NCBI RefSeq assembly: GCF_024448715.1
Contig: NZ_JAMOHZ010000008.1
Span: 186,001-250,000 of the forward strand
Length of the DNA: 64,000 nucleotides
Direction: 5' to 3'
Source of the DNA: Stutzerimonas stutzeri
GTDB taxonomy: Bacteria > Pseudomonadota > Gammaproteobacteria > Pseudomonadales > Pseudomonadaceae
How positions within the stretch are numbered: position 1 is the stretch's first letter; each line of letters begins with the position of its first letter. Below are positions 33,283 through 44,772 of this stretch, one piece after another. The position numbers and the translations under genes were made by a program. The notes under the pieces are model-generated. The model made no database searches and was not told the DNA's origin. It worked only from the letters and a program-made list of their open reading frames with translations.

Positions 33283-34977
33283 ATGTCCAAAAGTGACAAA
33301 GCAGGCAAAACAGGCTCTTACGTCTACACCATGCACCGGCTGAGTAAAGTCGTTCCGCCGAAGCGTGAAATCCTCAAGAACATTTCCCTGTCATTCTTCC
33401 CTGGCGCCAAGATCGGCGTGCTTGGTCTCAACGGCTCGGGCAAATCTACTCTGCTGAAGATCATGGCTGGCGTCGACACTGAGTTCGACGGCGAAGCGCG
33501 CGCCATGCCCGAGCTGAATGTCGGCTATCTACCACAGGAACCCCAACTCGACCCGAGCAAGACCGTTCGCGAAGTCGTCGAGGAGGCCGTCAGCGGTATA
33601 AAGGACGCGCAGGCACGTCTGGACGAAGTCTACGCGGCCTACGCCGAACCCGATGCCGACTTCGACAAGCTGGCCGCCGAGCAGGCCAAGCTCGAAGCCA
33701 TTCTGCAAGCCAGCGACGGCCACAACCTGGAGCGCCAGCTGGAAGTCGCCGCCGACGCCCTGCGTCTGCCGCCGTGGGATGCCAAGGTCGAGCATTTGTC
33801 CGGTGGTGAAAAGCGCCGCGTTGCGCTGTGCCGCCTGTTGCTGTCGGCACCCGACATGCTGTTGCTGGACGAACCGACCAACCACCTGGACGCCGATTCG
33901 GTAGCCTGGCTGGAGCATTTCCTCCACGACTTCAACGGCACCGTGGTGGCGATCACCCACGACCGATACTTCCTCGACAACGTCGCCGGCTGGATCCTCG
34001 AACTCGACCGCGGCGCCGGCATCCCTTACGAGGGCAACTATTCCGGGTGGCTGGAAGCCAAATCCAACCGCCTGGCGCAGGAATCCAAGCAGCAATCGGC
34101 CCATGAAAAGGCCATGAAGGAAGAGCTGGAGTGGGTGCGCAAAGGCGCCAAAGCCCGTCAGGCAAAGTCCAAGGCGCGCCTGCAGCGCTTCGAGGAACTG
34201 CAATCGCAGGAATTCCAGAAGCGCAGCGAGACCAACGAAATCTACATCCCGGCTGGGCCGCGCCTGGGCGACAAGGTCATCGACTTCAAGAACGTGACCA
34301 AGGGCTACGGCGATCGCGTACTGATCGAAGACCTTTCGTTCAGCATGCCCAAGGGCGCCATCGTCGGCGTGATTGGCGGCAACGGCGCGGGCAAGTCCAC
34401 GCTGTTCCGCATGATCATGGGCAAGGAGCAGCCAGACTCGGGCAGCATCGAAATCGGCGACACCGTGCAGGTTGCGTGCGTGGACCAGAGCCGCGATGAC
34501 CTCGACGGCAGCAAGTCTGTCTGGGAAGCGGTGTCCGGCGGCTCCGACATGATCCGCATCGGCAACTATGAAGTTCCGTCGCGTACCTATGTGGGGCGCT
34601 TCAACTTCAAAGGCGGCGACCAACAGAAGTTCGTCAAGGATCTGTCCGGCGGTGAGCGTGGCCGTTTGCACCTGGCGTTGACGCTCAAGGAAGGCGCCAA
34701 CGTGCTGCTGCTCGACGAACCGTCCAATGATCTCGACGTGGAAACGCTGCGTTCGCTGGAAGAAGCACTGCTGGACTTCCCCGGCGCGGCCATCGTGATC
34801 TCCCACGACCGCTGGTTCCTCGACCGGGTCGCTACTCACATCCTGTCTTATGAAGATAACGGCGAAATCGTGTTCTTCGAAGGCAACTACACCGAGTACG
34901 AAGCCGACCGCAAGAAGCGCCTGGGCGACGCCGCCTCCCAGCCGCACCGGGTGAAATACAAGAAGCTAGCCCAGTAA
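33283..34977 (+). CDS. ettA: Energy-dependent translational throttle protein EttA (ABC-F)
   Basis: A 564-residue ABC-F protein that binds the ribosomal E site and gates the first elongation step according to ATP level. Two ATPase domains: Walker A GLNGSGKST and GGNGAGKST, signatures LSGGE in both, Walker B LLDEPTNHLD and LLDEPSNDLD. The linker between them has the long charged arm of EttA. The usual EttA start (YVYTMHRLSKVV block) is here preceded by about 13 extra residues. This is a core gene; its leader marks the right edge of the island. A terminator follows. Confidence 0.95.
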   Translation: MSKSDKAGKTGSYVYTMHRLSKVVPPKREILKNISLSFFPGAKIGVLGLNGSGKSTLLKIMAGVDTEFDGEARAMPELNVGYLPQEPQLDPSKTVREVVEEAVSGIKDAQARLDEVYAAYAEPDADFDKLAAEQAKLEAILQASDGHNLERQLEVAADALRLPPWDAKVEHLSGGEKRRVALCRLLLSAPDMLLLDEPTNHLDADSVAWLEHFLHDFNGTVVAITHDRYFLDNVAGWILELDRGAGIPYEGNYSGWLEAKSNRLAQESKQQSAHEKAMKEELEWVRKGAKARQAKSKARLQRFEELQSQEFQKRSETNEIYIPAGPRLGDKVIDFKNVTKGYGDRVLIEDLSFSMPKGAIVGVIGGNGAGKSTLFRMIMGKEQPDSGSIEIGDTVQVACVDQSRDDLDGSKSVWEAVSGGSDMIRIGNYEVPSRTYVGRFNFKGGDQQKFVKDLSGGERGRLHLALTLKEGANVLLLDEPSNDLDVETLRSLEEALLDFPGAAIVISHDRWFLDRVATHILSYEDNGEIVFFEGNYTEYEADRKKRLGDAASQPHRVKYKKLAQ

Positions 34978-34989
34978 CCCGACCGATGA

Positions 34990-35011
34990 CGGAGCCGAGA
35001 GGCTCCGTTTT
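34990..35011 (+). terminator. Terminator of ettA
   Basis: CGGAGCC/GGCTCCG stem with loop GAGA (34990-34996 with 35001-35007), followed by TTTTC. Confidence 0.85.
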
Positions 35012-35190
35012 CGTATGGGGTGTCAGCAGCATGAGGCGCACCAGTCGATCCGCCCCGGAATTTCTCATGCGCAACATTAATCTCGCCTTGCCTGAACGGT
35101 AAGTCGGGCAATAAGTCGCTTTTCATCACAAAAGAAAAAGACGCCTGCTCGCACCAGAACGAAACATTTCAACTCCGCTCCGCACCTTAA

Positions 35191-36606
<1,416 letters not shown>

Positions 36607-36640
36607 AGGCAGCGGCAAGGAACATTGGTGGGCTAACACC

Positions 36641-36710
36641 GTAGGGTGGGCTTTACCCACCACGGCGCACACCGGCGCCTGGAATACTGGTGGGCTGAAG
36701 CCCACCCTAC
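36641..36710. repeat. REP-like palindrome pair between gdhA and fpr
   Basis: GTAGGGTGGGC...(36641-36661) and its inverse ...GCCCACCCTAC (36689-36710), each itself palindromic, arranged head to head 27 bases apart. The same unit recurs at 38.9, 40.5 and 46.1 kb. Confidence 0.9.
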
Positions 36711-36768
36711 GATGCATGTTACTTTTCCTTCTAACTTCTAACTTCTAACTTCCGGCTTCAGCCGATAC

Positions 36769-37545
36769 CTACCAATAATTTTCCACCGCCACCTGCCCCG
36801 GCCTGCGGGTCAACGCTAGGTTGAGGCCACGTGTCTTGAGGATGCTGCGGGTGTCTTCGATCATCTGCGGGTTGCCGCAAAGCATGATCCGCGAATGCTC
36901 GGGTTCCAGCGCTAGATTGGCGGCGCGTTCCAGTTCGCCGCTTTCGATCAGGCGAGTGATACGTCCGTTTAGCGCTCCCGGAACGTCTTCGCGGGTAACG
37001 ACCGGCAAATAAGTCAGTTTCGACCCGAGTCCTTCCAGATAATCACGCTGCGGCAGCTCATGAATCAGGTCCTGATACGCCAGTTCGGATGCGGTGCGCG
37101 CGCTGTAGACGAGGATGATGCGCTCGAAGCGTTGCCAGACGTCGAAGTCTTGCAAGATCGAAAGAAACGGCGCGACACCGGTGCCGGTCCCTAACAGCCA
37201 TAGATCGCGACCATCGATGAAGCGATCCAAGGTCAGAAAGCCAAATGCCTGCTTGTCCACCAGCAGCTCGTCGCCGGGTCTCAAGCGGCTCAGTTCGCTG
37301 GTGAATTCGCCATCCGGAACCACGATGGAAAAGAAATCCAAAAACTCGTCATGTGGCGCCGACACCATGGAATAGGCACGCCAGACGATACTGCCGCTGG
37401 ATTTGCGCACACCGAGACGGGCGAATTGGCCAGCCGTAAATCTGAAACCCGGATCGCGGGTAGTGCGCAGAGTGAACAGACTCGGCGTCAGCGTCTGCAC
37501 CTCAAGCAGGCGCTGGCGGGTGAACTTCTCTTCGCTGACGGTCAT
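36769..37545 (-). CDS. fpr: Ferredoxin/flavodoxin--NADP reductase
   Basis: A 258-residue FAD enzyme that passes electrons between NADPH and ferredoxin or flavodoxin; in Pseudomonas it is linked to oxidative stress and iron control. Motifs: FTAGQFARLG and RAYSMVSAP (FAD), LLGTGTGVAPFLS (NADP pyrophosphate), LCGNPQMI near the C-terminus, ending VAVENYW, as in subclass I bacterial reductases. Family-typical length. It is divergent from rlmG, 87 bases away, and convergent with gdhA. Confidence 0.95.
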   Translation of the reverse strand: MTVSEEKFTRQRLLEVQTLTPSLFTLRTTRDPGFRFTAGQFARLGVRKSSGSIVWRAYSMVSAPHDEFLDFFSIVVPDGEFTSELSRLRPGDELLVDKQAFGFLTLDRFIDGRDLWLLGTGTGVAPFLSILQDFDVWQRFERIILVYSARTASELAYQDLIHELPQRDYLEGLGSKLTYLPVVTREDVPGALNGRITRLIESGELERAANLALEPEHSRIMLCGNPQMIEDTRSILKTRGLNLALTRRPGQVAVENYW

Positions 37546-37632
37546 ACTTCGCTCCCTTCACGGACATCTGCGGATTCGCGGGGTTACACCCTTGATACTC
37601 CATTCCGACGCCCACAAACACCGCCAGTTCTT

Positions 37633-38760
37633 ATGCCTATTCTCGAAACCCCGTACGCCAGTCTCGACCTGATCCGCCAGCCCGAACAACCGAACGAACC
37701 GCTACAAGCCTTCGATGCGGCCGACGAGTATCTACTGGCGCAGCTGCATGAGCAGGCCTTGCCGACCGATACCCGGATACTGATCCTCAACGATAACTTC
37801 GGGGCCCTGGCTTGTTCGCTGGCGCAGCAAGCGCAGGTGACCAGCAGCGGCGATTCACACCTGGCGTACCTGGCGCTACAGAAGAACCTGCAACGCAACG
37901 CGCTGGTTTCGGAAAGCGTGGCCTTCGTGCCAGCCAGCGAAGTCGCGCAGGGCCCATTCGACCGCGTGCTGATTCGCGTGCCCAAGACCCTGGCCTTGCT
38001 GGAAGAGCAGCTGATCCGCCTGCACGGCCAGCTGGCACCGGGCGCACGTGTGATCGCTACCGCGATGATCAAGCACCTGCCGCGCGCTGCGGGCGATCTG
38101 CTGGAGAAATACATCGGCCCGGTGCAGGCCTCGCTTGCAGTGAAAAAGGCTCGACTGTTGACCGCGACGCCTGCCGACAAACCATCACCACGCTCGCCCT
38201 ATCCGACCCGTTATCGTCTCGATCAGCCGGGCATCGAACTGATCAACCACGCCAACCTGTTCTGCCGCGAGGACCTCGATATCGGCACGCGCGCCTTCCT
38301 TCCGCATCTGCCCAAAGCACTCGGCAACCTGCGCGTCGCGGATCTGGGTTGCGGCAATGGCGTGCTCGGCATCGTCTACGCACTGAGCAATCCGCAGGCG
38401 CAGCTGACACTGGTCGACGAGAGTTACATGGCGGTGCAGTCGGCACAAGAGAACTGGGACGCCATTCTCGGTAACCGTCCGGTCGATATCCGTGCCGGTG
38501 ACGGGCTGGCCGAACATCCTCCAGAATCGCTGGATCTAGTGTTGTGCAATCCACCGTTCCATCAACAACAGGTAGTTGGCGATTTCCTCGCCTGGCGCAT
38601 GTTTACCCAGGCCAAGGCGGCGCTCGGCAAAGGCGGCGAATTGTGGATCGTCGGCAACCGCCACCTCGGCTACCACCTCAAGCTCAAGCGGCTATTCGGA
38701 AAGGTCGAGCAGGTCGCGGCGACGCCCAAGTTCGTCATCCTGCGGGCGATCAAGGCGTGA
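37633..38760 (+). CDS. rlmG: 23S rRNA m2G1835 methyltransferase RlmG
   Basis: A 375-residue SAM-dependent enzyme acting on G1835 of 23S rRNA. The C-terminal half has the SAM motif VADLGCGNGVLGIVYAL, acidic VDESYMA, and the catalytic LVLCNPPFHQQQ; the N-terminal half is the degenerate duplicated methyltransferase domain of the RlmG/RsmC family. The start at 37633 gives the standard length; the open frame further upstream runs through the fpr gene and is not used. Confidence 0.93.
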   Translation: MPILETPYASLDLIRQPEQPNEPLQAFDAADEYLLAQLHEQALPTDTRILILNDNFGALACSLAQQAQVTSSGDSHLAYLALQKNLQRNALVSESVAFVPASEVAQGPFDRVLIRVPKTLALLEEQLIRLHGQLAPGARVIATAMIKHLPRAAGDLLEKYIGPVQASLAVKKARLLTATPADKPSPRSPYPTRYRLDQPGIELINHANLFCREDLDIGTRAFLPHLPKALGNLRVADLGCGNGVLGIVYALSNPQAQLTLVDESYMAVQSAQENWDAILGNRPVDIRAGDGLAEHPPESLDLVLCNPPFHQQQVVGDFLAWRMFTQAKAALGKGGELWIVGNRHLGYHLKLKRLFGKVEQVAATPKFVILRAIKA

Positions 38761-38848
38761 GCGAGGCATCGGTTCGCCTGAGCATCAGCAATTCGCAGCG
38801 AGAACAGGCCTTTCCGCGGACACCCAAGAAACACCGGTGTCGCACCAT

Positions 38849-38940
38849 TAGGGTGGGCTAAAGCCCACCCTACCAGACCGCGAGAAGTGCTCCGGAAGTT
38901 TGCGTGCCCACGCAGCATCGTAGGTGGGCTTCAGCCCACC
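38849..38940. repeat. REP-like palindrome cluster after rlmG
   Basis: A complete TAGGGTGGGCTAAAGCCCAC-type palindrome at 38849-38872 and a second copy at 38920-38940; a diverged form with the AGCGGAACGCC insert follows at about 38961-39001. Together these account for most of the 353-base gap before the MFS gene; nothing else is visible there. Confidence 0.9.
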
Positions 38941-39113
38941 AGAAACCGTATCACTCCATTTTGTGGTGGACTAAAGCGGAACGCCGTCAGGCACACCCTA
39001 CCTAAGCGTCCAACTAGAATCGGTGCGAATAGCGAACGCAGCCGCGTAACCCGCGCTGCGTCGGCACGGCTGCGTGCTAATCTGCCCGGCCCTGCCCCGT
39101 CCGCGTCTGCCTG

Positions 39114-40340
39114 ATGTCTACCCACGCTAAATTGCTGTTGCGCCATCAACGCCCCTTCGTCAAGTTCTGGTTTGCCCGCGTATTCACCGCGAGCGGTTTT
39201 CAGATGCTTGCCGTGGCCATCGGCTGGCACATGTACGAGCTGACCGGCAACGTATTGGACCTGGGCCTGGTCGGGCTGGCCGAATTTTTGCCGCGCGCGC
39301 TGTTCATTCTTTGGACCGGGCACGTTGCCGATCGCTTCGACCGTCGTCGGGTGGCTGCGTTGTGCCAGGGTCTGCAAGGCCTGATCGCCCTGGCGCTCGT
39401 GCTGGGCGCCGGTGGGCTCGGCGTGACCCGCGAGATGATCTTCGTGTTGGCCTTTCTACTCGGCACCGCACGAGCCTTCGAAGGGCCGGCGACTCAGGCG
39501 CTGTTGCCGAGCCTGGTGCCGACCCCGCTGTTCCCAGCCGCAGTGGCCGCCTCGTCCTCCGCGATGCAGACCGCGACCATCGTCGCCCCCGCGCTCGGAG
39601 GCTTGCTGTTCGCCATCGGCCCACTGTGGGTCTACGGCCCGGTGGCGCTGCTCTTTGCCCTCGCCTGCAGTTTGATGCTGAGCCTGCCGAAGCGCCCTGC
39701 GCCGCCGAAGCAGACCGGTCCGGCAATGGATAATCTGCTCGCCGGGATGCGCTTTATCCGCAGCCGCCCGGATATCTTCGGTGCCATCTCGCTGGATATG
39801 TTCGCGGTGCTTCTCGGCGGCGCCACCGCGCTGTTGCCGGTATTTGCCAAGGACATCCTGCTCACCGGCCCCTGGGGCCTCGGTTTGCTGCGCTCGGCAC
39901 CCGCAGTGGGCGCGTTGCTAATGTCACTATGGCTGGCGCGTTACCCGATCAACCGGCGAGTCGGACGGGTGATGTTCGCCGCCGTTGGGGTGTTCGGTGT
40001 CGCCACTATTGCCTTCGGCCTGTCGACTTCGTTCTGGTTGTCGATGGGTGTGCTGGTAGTTCTTGGCGCGGCGGACATGATCAGCATGGTGATCCGCGGC
40101 GCCTTCGTGCAGCTGGAAACGCCCGACGCCATGCGTGGCCGGGTGAGCGCAGTGAATGGATTGTTCATCGGCGCGTCGAATCAGCTCGGCGAGTTCGAAT
40201 CCGGCCTCACCGCACACTGGTTCGGCACCGTGCCCGCGGTGGTGATCGGCGGGGTCGGTACGCTGCTCATCGCCGGCACCTGGATGAAGCTGTTCCCGAC
40301 CTTGACTAACCGCGACCAGTTGCACCGCGACCTAGATTAG
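39114..40340 (+). CDS. MFS transporter (EntS-like exporter family)
   Basis: A 408-residue 12-helix major facilitator protein. The loop 2-3 motif is GHVADRFDRRRVAALC, the standard proton-antiporter signature. The arrangement resembles the EntS/YfmL exporter-like branch (FWFARVFTASGFQMLAVAIG at the start, MRGRVSAVNGLFIGASNQLG late). Substrate unknown; siderophore or drug export is a family guess. It stands alone between two repeat clusters and is convergent with the aldehyde oxidoreductase genes. Confidence 0.85.
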   Translation: MSTHAKLLLRHQRPFVKFWFARVFTASGFQMLAVAIGWHMYELTGNVLDLGLVGLAEFLPRALFILWTGHVADRFDRRRVAALCQGLQGLIALALVLGAGGLGVTREMIFVLAFLLGTARAFEGPATQALLPSLVPTPLFPAAVAASSSAMQTATIVAPALGGLLFAIGPLWVYGPVALLFALACSLMLSLPKRPAPPKQTGPAMDNLLAGMRFIRSRPDIFGAISLDMFAVLLGGATALLPVFAKDILLTGPWGLGLLRSAPAVGALLMSLWLARYPINRRVGRVMFAAVGVFGVATIAFGLSTSFWLSMGVLVVLGAADMISMVIRGAFVQLETPDAMRGRVSAVNGLFIGASNQLGEFESGLTAHWFGTVPAVVIGGVGTLLIAGTWMKLFPTLTNRDQLHRDLD

Positions 40341-40422
40341 CGGGCTCAACTGCCCCCAACAAACGACGCTTCAAGCGCCTCGTACCCTATCGGCCACACG
40401 ACAACCTGTTCAACCGCAGACC

Positions 40423-40542
40423 GTAGGTGGGGCCGCGCGACGCTTCGCTTCAGCCCACGAATATCACTCCATGGTGGGCTAAAGCCCACCCTACTGGCTG
40501 TAGCGTTCCGTGCCACCAATGTAGGGTGGGCTTCAGCCCACC
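40423..40542. repeat. REP-like palindrome cluster between the MFS gene and paoC
   Basis: Three units: a diverged one at 40423-40458 and two good palindromes at 40471-40494 and 40521-40542. They lie between two convergent genes, where they could double as terminators. Confidence 0.88.
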
Positions 40543-40567
40543 AGAGACGCTTACAGCTTCCAGCCGT

Positions 40568-42772
40568 CTAGAGCAACTTATCCATAGTGATCGGCAGATC
40601 GCGCACGCGCTTGCCAGTGGCGTGGTAAATGGCGTTTGCCACTGCCGCAGCAACGCCGACGATGCCAATCTCGCCGACGCCCTTGGAGCCGAGCGCGTTG
40701 ACGATTTCGTCCTTTTCCTCGACGAAAATCACGTCGATCTCGCCAATGTCGGCGTTCACTGGCACGTGGTATTCGGCCAGGTTGTGGTTCATGTAGCGAC
40801 CGAGTGTATGATCGATCATGGTCTCCTCGTGCAGCGCCATACCGATGCCCCAGACCACGCCGCCAACGATCTGGTTACCGGCCGTCTTCGGATTGACGAT
40901 CCGCCCGGCCGCCACCGCGCTGACCACGCGGCTGACCTTCACCGTGCCCAGCGATTCGTCCACGCGAACCTCGACGAACACCGCCGAATGCGTGGCGGTG
41001 GCGTACTCGTTGCGCTTCTCGCCCGGTTCGACGCGCGCCTCGGCTTCCAACATGCCACTCACCGCAACGATCTGGCCGACCTCGACGCTCGTTTCTGGAG
41101 CCGCTTTCAGGCGCATGTGCCCATCGACGAATTCGACGTCATCGAGTTTCGCCCCGGTGAACGTCGAAACCGGTGATTGCTGGGCCGCATCCAGTAGTTT
41201 CTGCCGGAGCTCTTCGCAGGCCTTCTGCACCGCGCTACCAACCGAAGATACCGTGGCCGAACCGCCCTCCAGCGGCGCCTTGGACAGGTTGGAGTCACCC
41301 AACCGAAACTCCACCTGCTCCAAGGGCAAGCCCATAGCGGCAGCCGCGATCTGAGTCATGACGGTGTAGGTTCCGGTGCCGATATCAGCGGTGGCGCTGC
41401 TAACCACCAGCCGCCCGCCAGGCTCCATGCAGGCTTTGGCGCTGGCTGGCATTTGCATGGCTTCCCAGACGCCGGTCGCCATGCCCCAGCCGATCAGCTG
41501 ATTGCCGTCGCGCATGCTGCGTGGTTCCATCGAGCGGCGCGACCAGCCGAAGCGTTCGGCGCCCTGCTCGTAGCATTGACGCAACTCCTTGCTGGAGTAA
41601 GGCTTGTCTTCGTTTCCATTGCGCTCGGTGTAGTTTTTCAGGCGCAGCGCCAGCGGGTCGATGGCCGCCGCGTAGGCCAGTTCGTCCATGGCGCATTCCA
41701 GTGCATAGACGCCAATGGTCGCGCCCGGCGCACGCATATCCAGCGGCGTGTAGACGTCCAGCGGCACCAACTGGTAATCCAGCTTCACGTTGGGGCACTG
41801 GTAGAGCATCCCCGACCACTCGACCTCGTGTTCGGTGAAGTCTTCGAAGGTGGACGTCTGGCCGATAGCCTGGTGGCTCAGCGCCTCTAGCTGTCCGTTG
41901 GGCGCTGCGCCGATGGAAAGGCGCTGGATGCTCCGCGGACGGTAGCCGAAGGTGAACATCTGCTGGCGCTTCAAGGTGACCCGCACCGAGCGCTTGAGCT
42001 TCAGCGCCGCCATCACCGCCAGTGGCAATTGATACTGCGGGCGCAGACCGGAGCCGAAAGCGCCGCCAACGAAGGGCGAGAGGATGCGAATCTTGCCTTC
42101 CATGCCGAACACACCTTCCAGATAGCGCATGCAGTTCTGCACGCCCTGGGTCTTGTCGTAGATTTCCAGCTTGCCGTCAGGCAGGTAGTGCACGGTGGAC
42201 GCGTGCGGCTCCATCGGGTTGTGGTGTTCGACCGGCGTGCTGTATTCCCGATCGAGCTTGAGCATGGCGCCCCGCAACGCACCATCGACATCGCCGCGAG
42301 GCGGCGGCACTTCGGCGGGCGCCTTGTGCATCGTTTCCAGCTCGCTCAGCAGATCGGTGCGATGCGGCTCTGACGCGTATTCCACACGCACCAGACTGCC
42401 GGCGTGACGCGCCAGCTCAAGGTTTTCCGCCACTACCAGCGCGATCGGCTGGCCGCTGTAGAGGATGCGATCGTTGAACAACGGGCGAAACGGCGAGCCA
42501 TCGGCCGCATCTTCATCCTCGTAGGGCTTGTCGTAGCTGGCAATCGGCGGACGGTTCTGATGGGTCAGTACCAACGCCACACCGGGTACGGCCTCCGCCG
42601 CGCTCGCGTCAATGCTGACGATCCGCCCACGGGCGATGCTGCTGTTGACCACGCTGCCATAGAGCAGTCCAGGCACGTGGAACTCGCTGGCGTAGCGCGC
42701 CTGACCGGTGACTTTGAGCGGGCCGTCGACGCGGTCGACAGGTTGGCCGAACGGGGAATTGGCTGGCGTCAT
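40568..42772 (-). CDS. paoC: Aldehyde oxidoreductase, molybdopterin-binding subunit (PaoC/YagR-like)
   Basis: A 734-residue large subunit of the xanthine-oxidase family. It binds the molybdenum cytosine-dinucleotide cofactor (typical segments [37 protein letters not shown]) and has the C-terminal glutamate in GVGEIG that acts as the base. With the two subunits upstream it would oxidise aromatic or aliphatic aldehydes to acids. It overlaps the FAD subunit gene by four bases. No MocA/PaoD-type maturation factor gene follows. Confidence 0.9.
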   Translation of the reverse strand: MTPANSPFGQPVDRVDGPLKVTGQARYASEFHVPGLLYGSVVNSSIARGRIVSIDASAAEAVPGVALVLTHQNRPPIASYDKPYEDEDAADGSPFRPLFNDRILYSGQPIALVVAENLELARHAGSLVRVEYASEPHRTDLLSELETMHKAPAEVPPPRGDVDGALRGAMLKLDREYSTPVEHHNPMEPHASTVHYLPDGKLEIYDKTQGVQNCMRYLEGVFGMEGKIRILSPFVGGAFGSGLRPQYQLPLAVMAALKLKRSVRVTLKRQQMFTFGYRPRSIQRLSIGAAPNGQLEALSHQAIGQTSTFEDFTEHEVEWSGMLYQCPNVKLDYQLVPLDVYTPLDMRAPGATIGVYALECAMDELAYAAAIDPLALRLKNYTERNGNEDKPYSSKELRQCYEQGAERFGWSRRSMEPRSMRDGNQLIGWGMATGVWEAMQMPASAKACMEPGGRLVVSSATADIGTGTYTVMTQIAAAAMGLPLEQVEFRLGDSNLSKAPLEGGSATVSSVGSAVQKACEELRQKLLDAAQQSPVSTFTGAKLDDVEFVDGHMRLKAAPETSVEVGQIVAVSGMLEAEARVEPGEKRNEYATATHSAVFVEVRVDESLGTVKVSRVVSAVAAGRIVNPKTAGNQIVGGVVWGIGMALHEETMIDHTLGRYMNHNLAEYHVPVNADIGEIDVIFVEEKDEIVNALGSKGVGEIGIVGVAAAVANAIYHATGKRVRDLPITMDKLL

Positions 42773-43755
42773 CGGGCGGCTCCTTTGGCGGCGTCGGTCA
42801 GGGCACGAACGATGGCGCGTCGGGCCAGTTCGATCTTGAAGGCGTTGTGCTCGAAGCCGCTGGCGCCTTCGAGAAGAATGTCGGCGGCGGCAGAAAATGC
42901 GGCTTCGTCCGCCGGTTCGCCAGTCAACGCCGCTTCGGCTTCGGCTTTGCGCCAGGGTTTGTGTGCCACCCCGCCGAGGGCGATGCGCGCGCCGCGAATG
43001 CCGGTAGCGTCGACGTCCAGCGCCGCGGCTACCGAAACCAGCGCAAAGGCGTAGGAGGCGCGGTCGCGCAGCTTGAGATAACAGCTGTGACCGGCGAAGC
43101 CCTGCGGCGGCAGCTCGACGGCGGTAATCAACTCACCATCGACCAGGGTGTTGTCACGTTCCGGCTCATCACCAGGCAAGCGGTGGAAATCGGCGAAGGC
43201 GATACGCCGCTCGCCTTGCGGCCCTTGCACATGCACCACCGCCTCCAGCGCGGTCATTGCCACACACATATCGGACGGATGCACCGCAATGCAGGCGTCG
43301 CTGTGGCCGAGAATCGCGTGGATGCGGTTGAGGCCATTGCGCGCCGAACAGCCGCTGCCCGGCTCACGTTTGTTGCACGGCGTGGTGCTGTCGTAGAAGT
43401 AATAGCAGCGGGTGCGCTGCAGCAGGTTGCCGCCGGTGGTAGCCATGTTGCGCAGCTGCGGCGAGGCGCCGGCAAGTATCGCCTGGGACAGCAGCGGATA
43501 GCGCTGTTCCACCAGCGGATGCCAAGCCAGATCGGCATTGCTCACCAGCGCACCGATGCGCAGGCCGCCGTCGGCGGTTTCCTCGATGTCGGCCAATGGC
43601 AGGCGGGTAATGTCGATCAGCTGGGTCGGACGGGTGACGTTTTCCTTCATCAGGTCGAGCAGATTGGTGCCGCCGGCGATGTAGCGGCTGTCCGGGCGGA
43701 ACTGGCCGATGGCTTCATCGACGCTGGCCGGGCGGGCATAGCTGAAGGGATTCAT
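42769..43755 (-). CDS. paoB: Aldehyde oxidoreductase, FAD/4Fe-4S subunit (PaoB/YagS-like)
   Basis: A 328-residue FAD subunit. FAD motif [16 protein letters not shown] near the N-terminus. A cysteine-rich insertion (RTRCYYFYD, then [13 protein letters not shown] and a later DAC) matches the extra 4Fe-4S site of PaoB, which distinguishes this group from xanthine dehydrogenases. Overlaps both neighbours by four bases, so the three subunits are translationally coupled. Confidence 0.9.
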   Translation of the reverse strand: MNPFSYARPASVDEAIGQFRPDSRYIAGGTNLLDLMKENVTRPTQLIDITRLPLADIEETADGGLRIGALVSNADLAWHPLVEQRYPLLSQAILAGASPQLRNMATTGGNLLQRTRCYYFYDSTTPCNKREPGSGCSARNGLNRIHAILGHSDACIAVHPSDMCVAMTALEAVVHVQGPQGERRIAFADFHRLPGDEPERDNTLVDGELITAVELPPQGFAGHSCYLKLRDRASYAFALVSVAAALDVDATGIRGARIALGGVAHKPWRKAEAEAALTGEPADEAAFSAAADILLEGASGFEHNAFKIELARRAIVRALTDAAKGAAR

Positions 43756-44285
43756 GGCGTCACCTCCTGCGCGCCGGCGAGGCGTTCGCGCGTCTCGGGC
43801 GTCGCCTCTTCGATGGCCGCGAGAATGTTCGGGTAGGCACCGCAGCGGCAGATATTGCCGCTCATTTGTTCGCGCACCTCGTCGCGGGTCTGCGCACGGC
43901 CTTCAGCGACCAGCGCCACCGCGGAGCAGATCTGCCCCGGCGTGCAGTAGCCGCACTGGAAGGCATCGTGTTTGACGAAAGCGGCTTGCATGGGATGCAA
44001 CGCCTCGCCCTGCGCCAGCCCTTCGATGGTGGTCAGCTCAGCGCCGTCGTGCATCACCGCCAGAGTCAGGCAACTGTTGATCCGCTTGCCATCGAGCAGC
44101 ACCGTACAGGCGCCACATTGACCATGGTCACAGCCCTTTTTGGTGCCGGTCAGGGCCAGCTGTTCACGCAGCAGATCGAGCAGCGTGGTCCACGGGTAGA
44201 CCTCGACCTGTCGACTCTGCCCATTGAGTTGAAGGGTGATCGAGCAGGCGGCGATGCCCCCTGCGTTGGAAGCGTTTTCGCTCAT
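43752..44285 (-). CDS. paoA: Aldehyde oxidoreductase, 2Fe-2S subunit (PaoA/YagT-like)
   Basis: A 177-residue electron-transfer subunit with both iron-sulphur cluster motifs: plant-type [18 protein letters not shown] and the helical QCGYCTPGQ ... [11 protein letters not shown]. Unlike E. coli PaoA, there is no twin-arginine signal at the N-terminus (which begins [15 protein letters not shown]), so this complex is probably cytoplasmic. First gene of the operon; its promoter should lie in 44286-44772. Confidence 0.9.
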   Translation of the reverse strand: MSENASNAGGIAACSITLQLNGQSRQVEVYPWTTLLDLLREQLALTGTKKGCDHGQCGACTVLLDGKRINSCLTLAVMHDGAELTTIEGLAQGEALHPMQAAFVKHDAFQCGYCTPGQICSAVALVAEGRAQTRDEVREQMSGNICRCGAYPNILAAIEEATPETRERLAGAQEVTP

Positions 44286-44772
44286 GACAGCCTCACGGTT
44301 TGAAGGGCATCCGGCACCTGTTCTAAGCAGATTCGCCGGAGACCTCAGGCATTTGGTGCGCTGTCCCTGCGTCTAGGGGTACGACTGCCAAGGGGAAAAA
44401 ATCGTTCAGCCGGGTAGCGTGCGAAGCGCCGTATGGGAAGTGGGAATTAGCAGGCGTGGCGAGCGCAATATTCGATCGCTGATCCGCGTGACGGCGCTGA
44501 TGGGTTACGTGCGTTCGGCCAAGGCGTTCTTTTTGTAGCAGCGCCGCTTCATTCATCCTACGAGACGGTGTACAGCCTGTTCGCTGGCTAGGGCGAAGTA
44601 AGTACTGACGCGACGATGAATCTGCCGCGCAATTCAACCCGCCGCGGCGCCAGTGTAAGATGCGCGGCTTTTGCGGGCAGCACCCGGATAGGCTTTGCTG
44701 TAGCGAACAAGCTGCTCACAGAAGCGGCAAACCCAACCGCCAGATCAACGACCGGCAACAAGAGGATTGACC
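44286..44772. other. Divergent intergenic region, no gene seen
   Basis: 487 bases between paoA and the purine permease. It should hold both promoters. A 104-codon minus-strand frame inside it lacks protein-like features. I looked for a purine riboswitch before the permease and did not recognise one. Confidence 0.4.

Noticed and set aside
33283..34977. Long minus-strand open frame (33529-34947) opposite ettA
   Set aside because: It is the mirror frame of a GC-rich, clearly coding gene; all conserved ABC motifs are on the plus strand.
44323..44637. 104-codon minus-strand frame between paoA and the purine permease
   Set aside because: Low-complexity, hydrophilic and without a start signal; more likely a chance open frame in GC-rich DNA.
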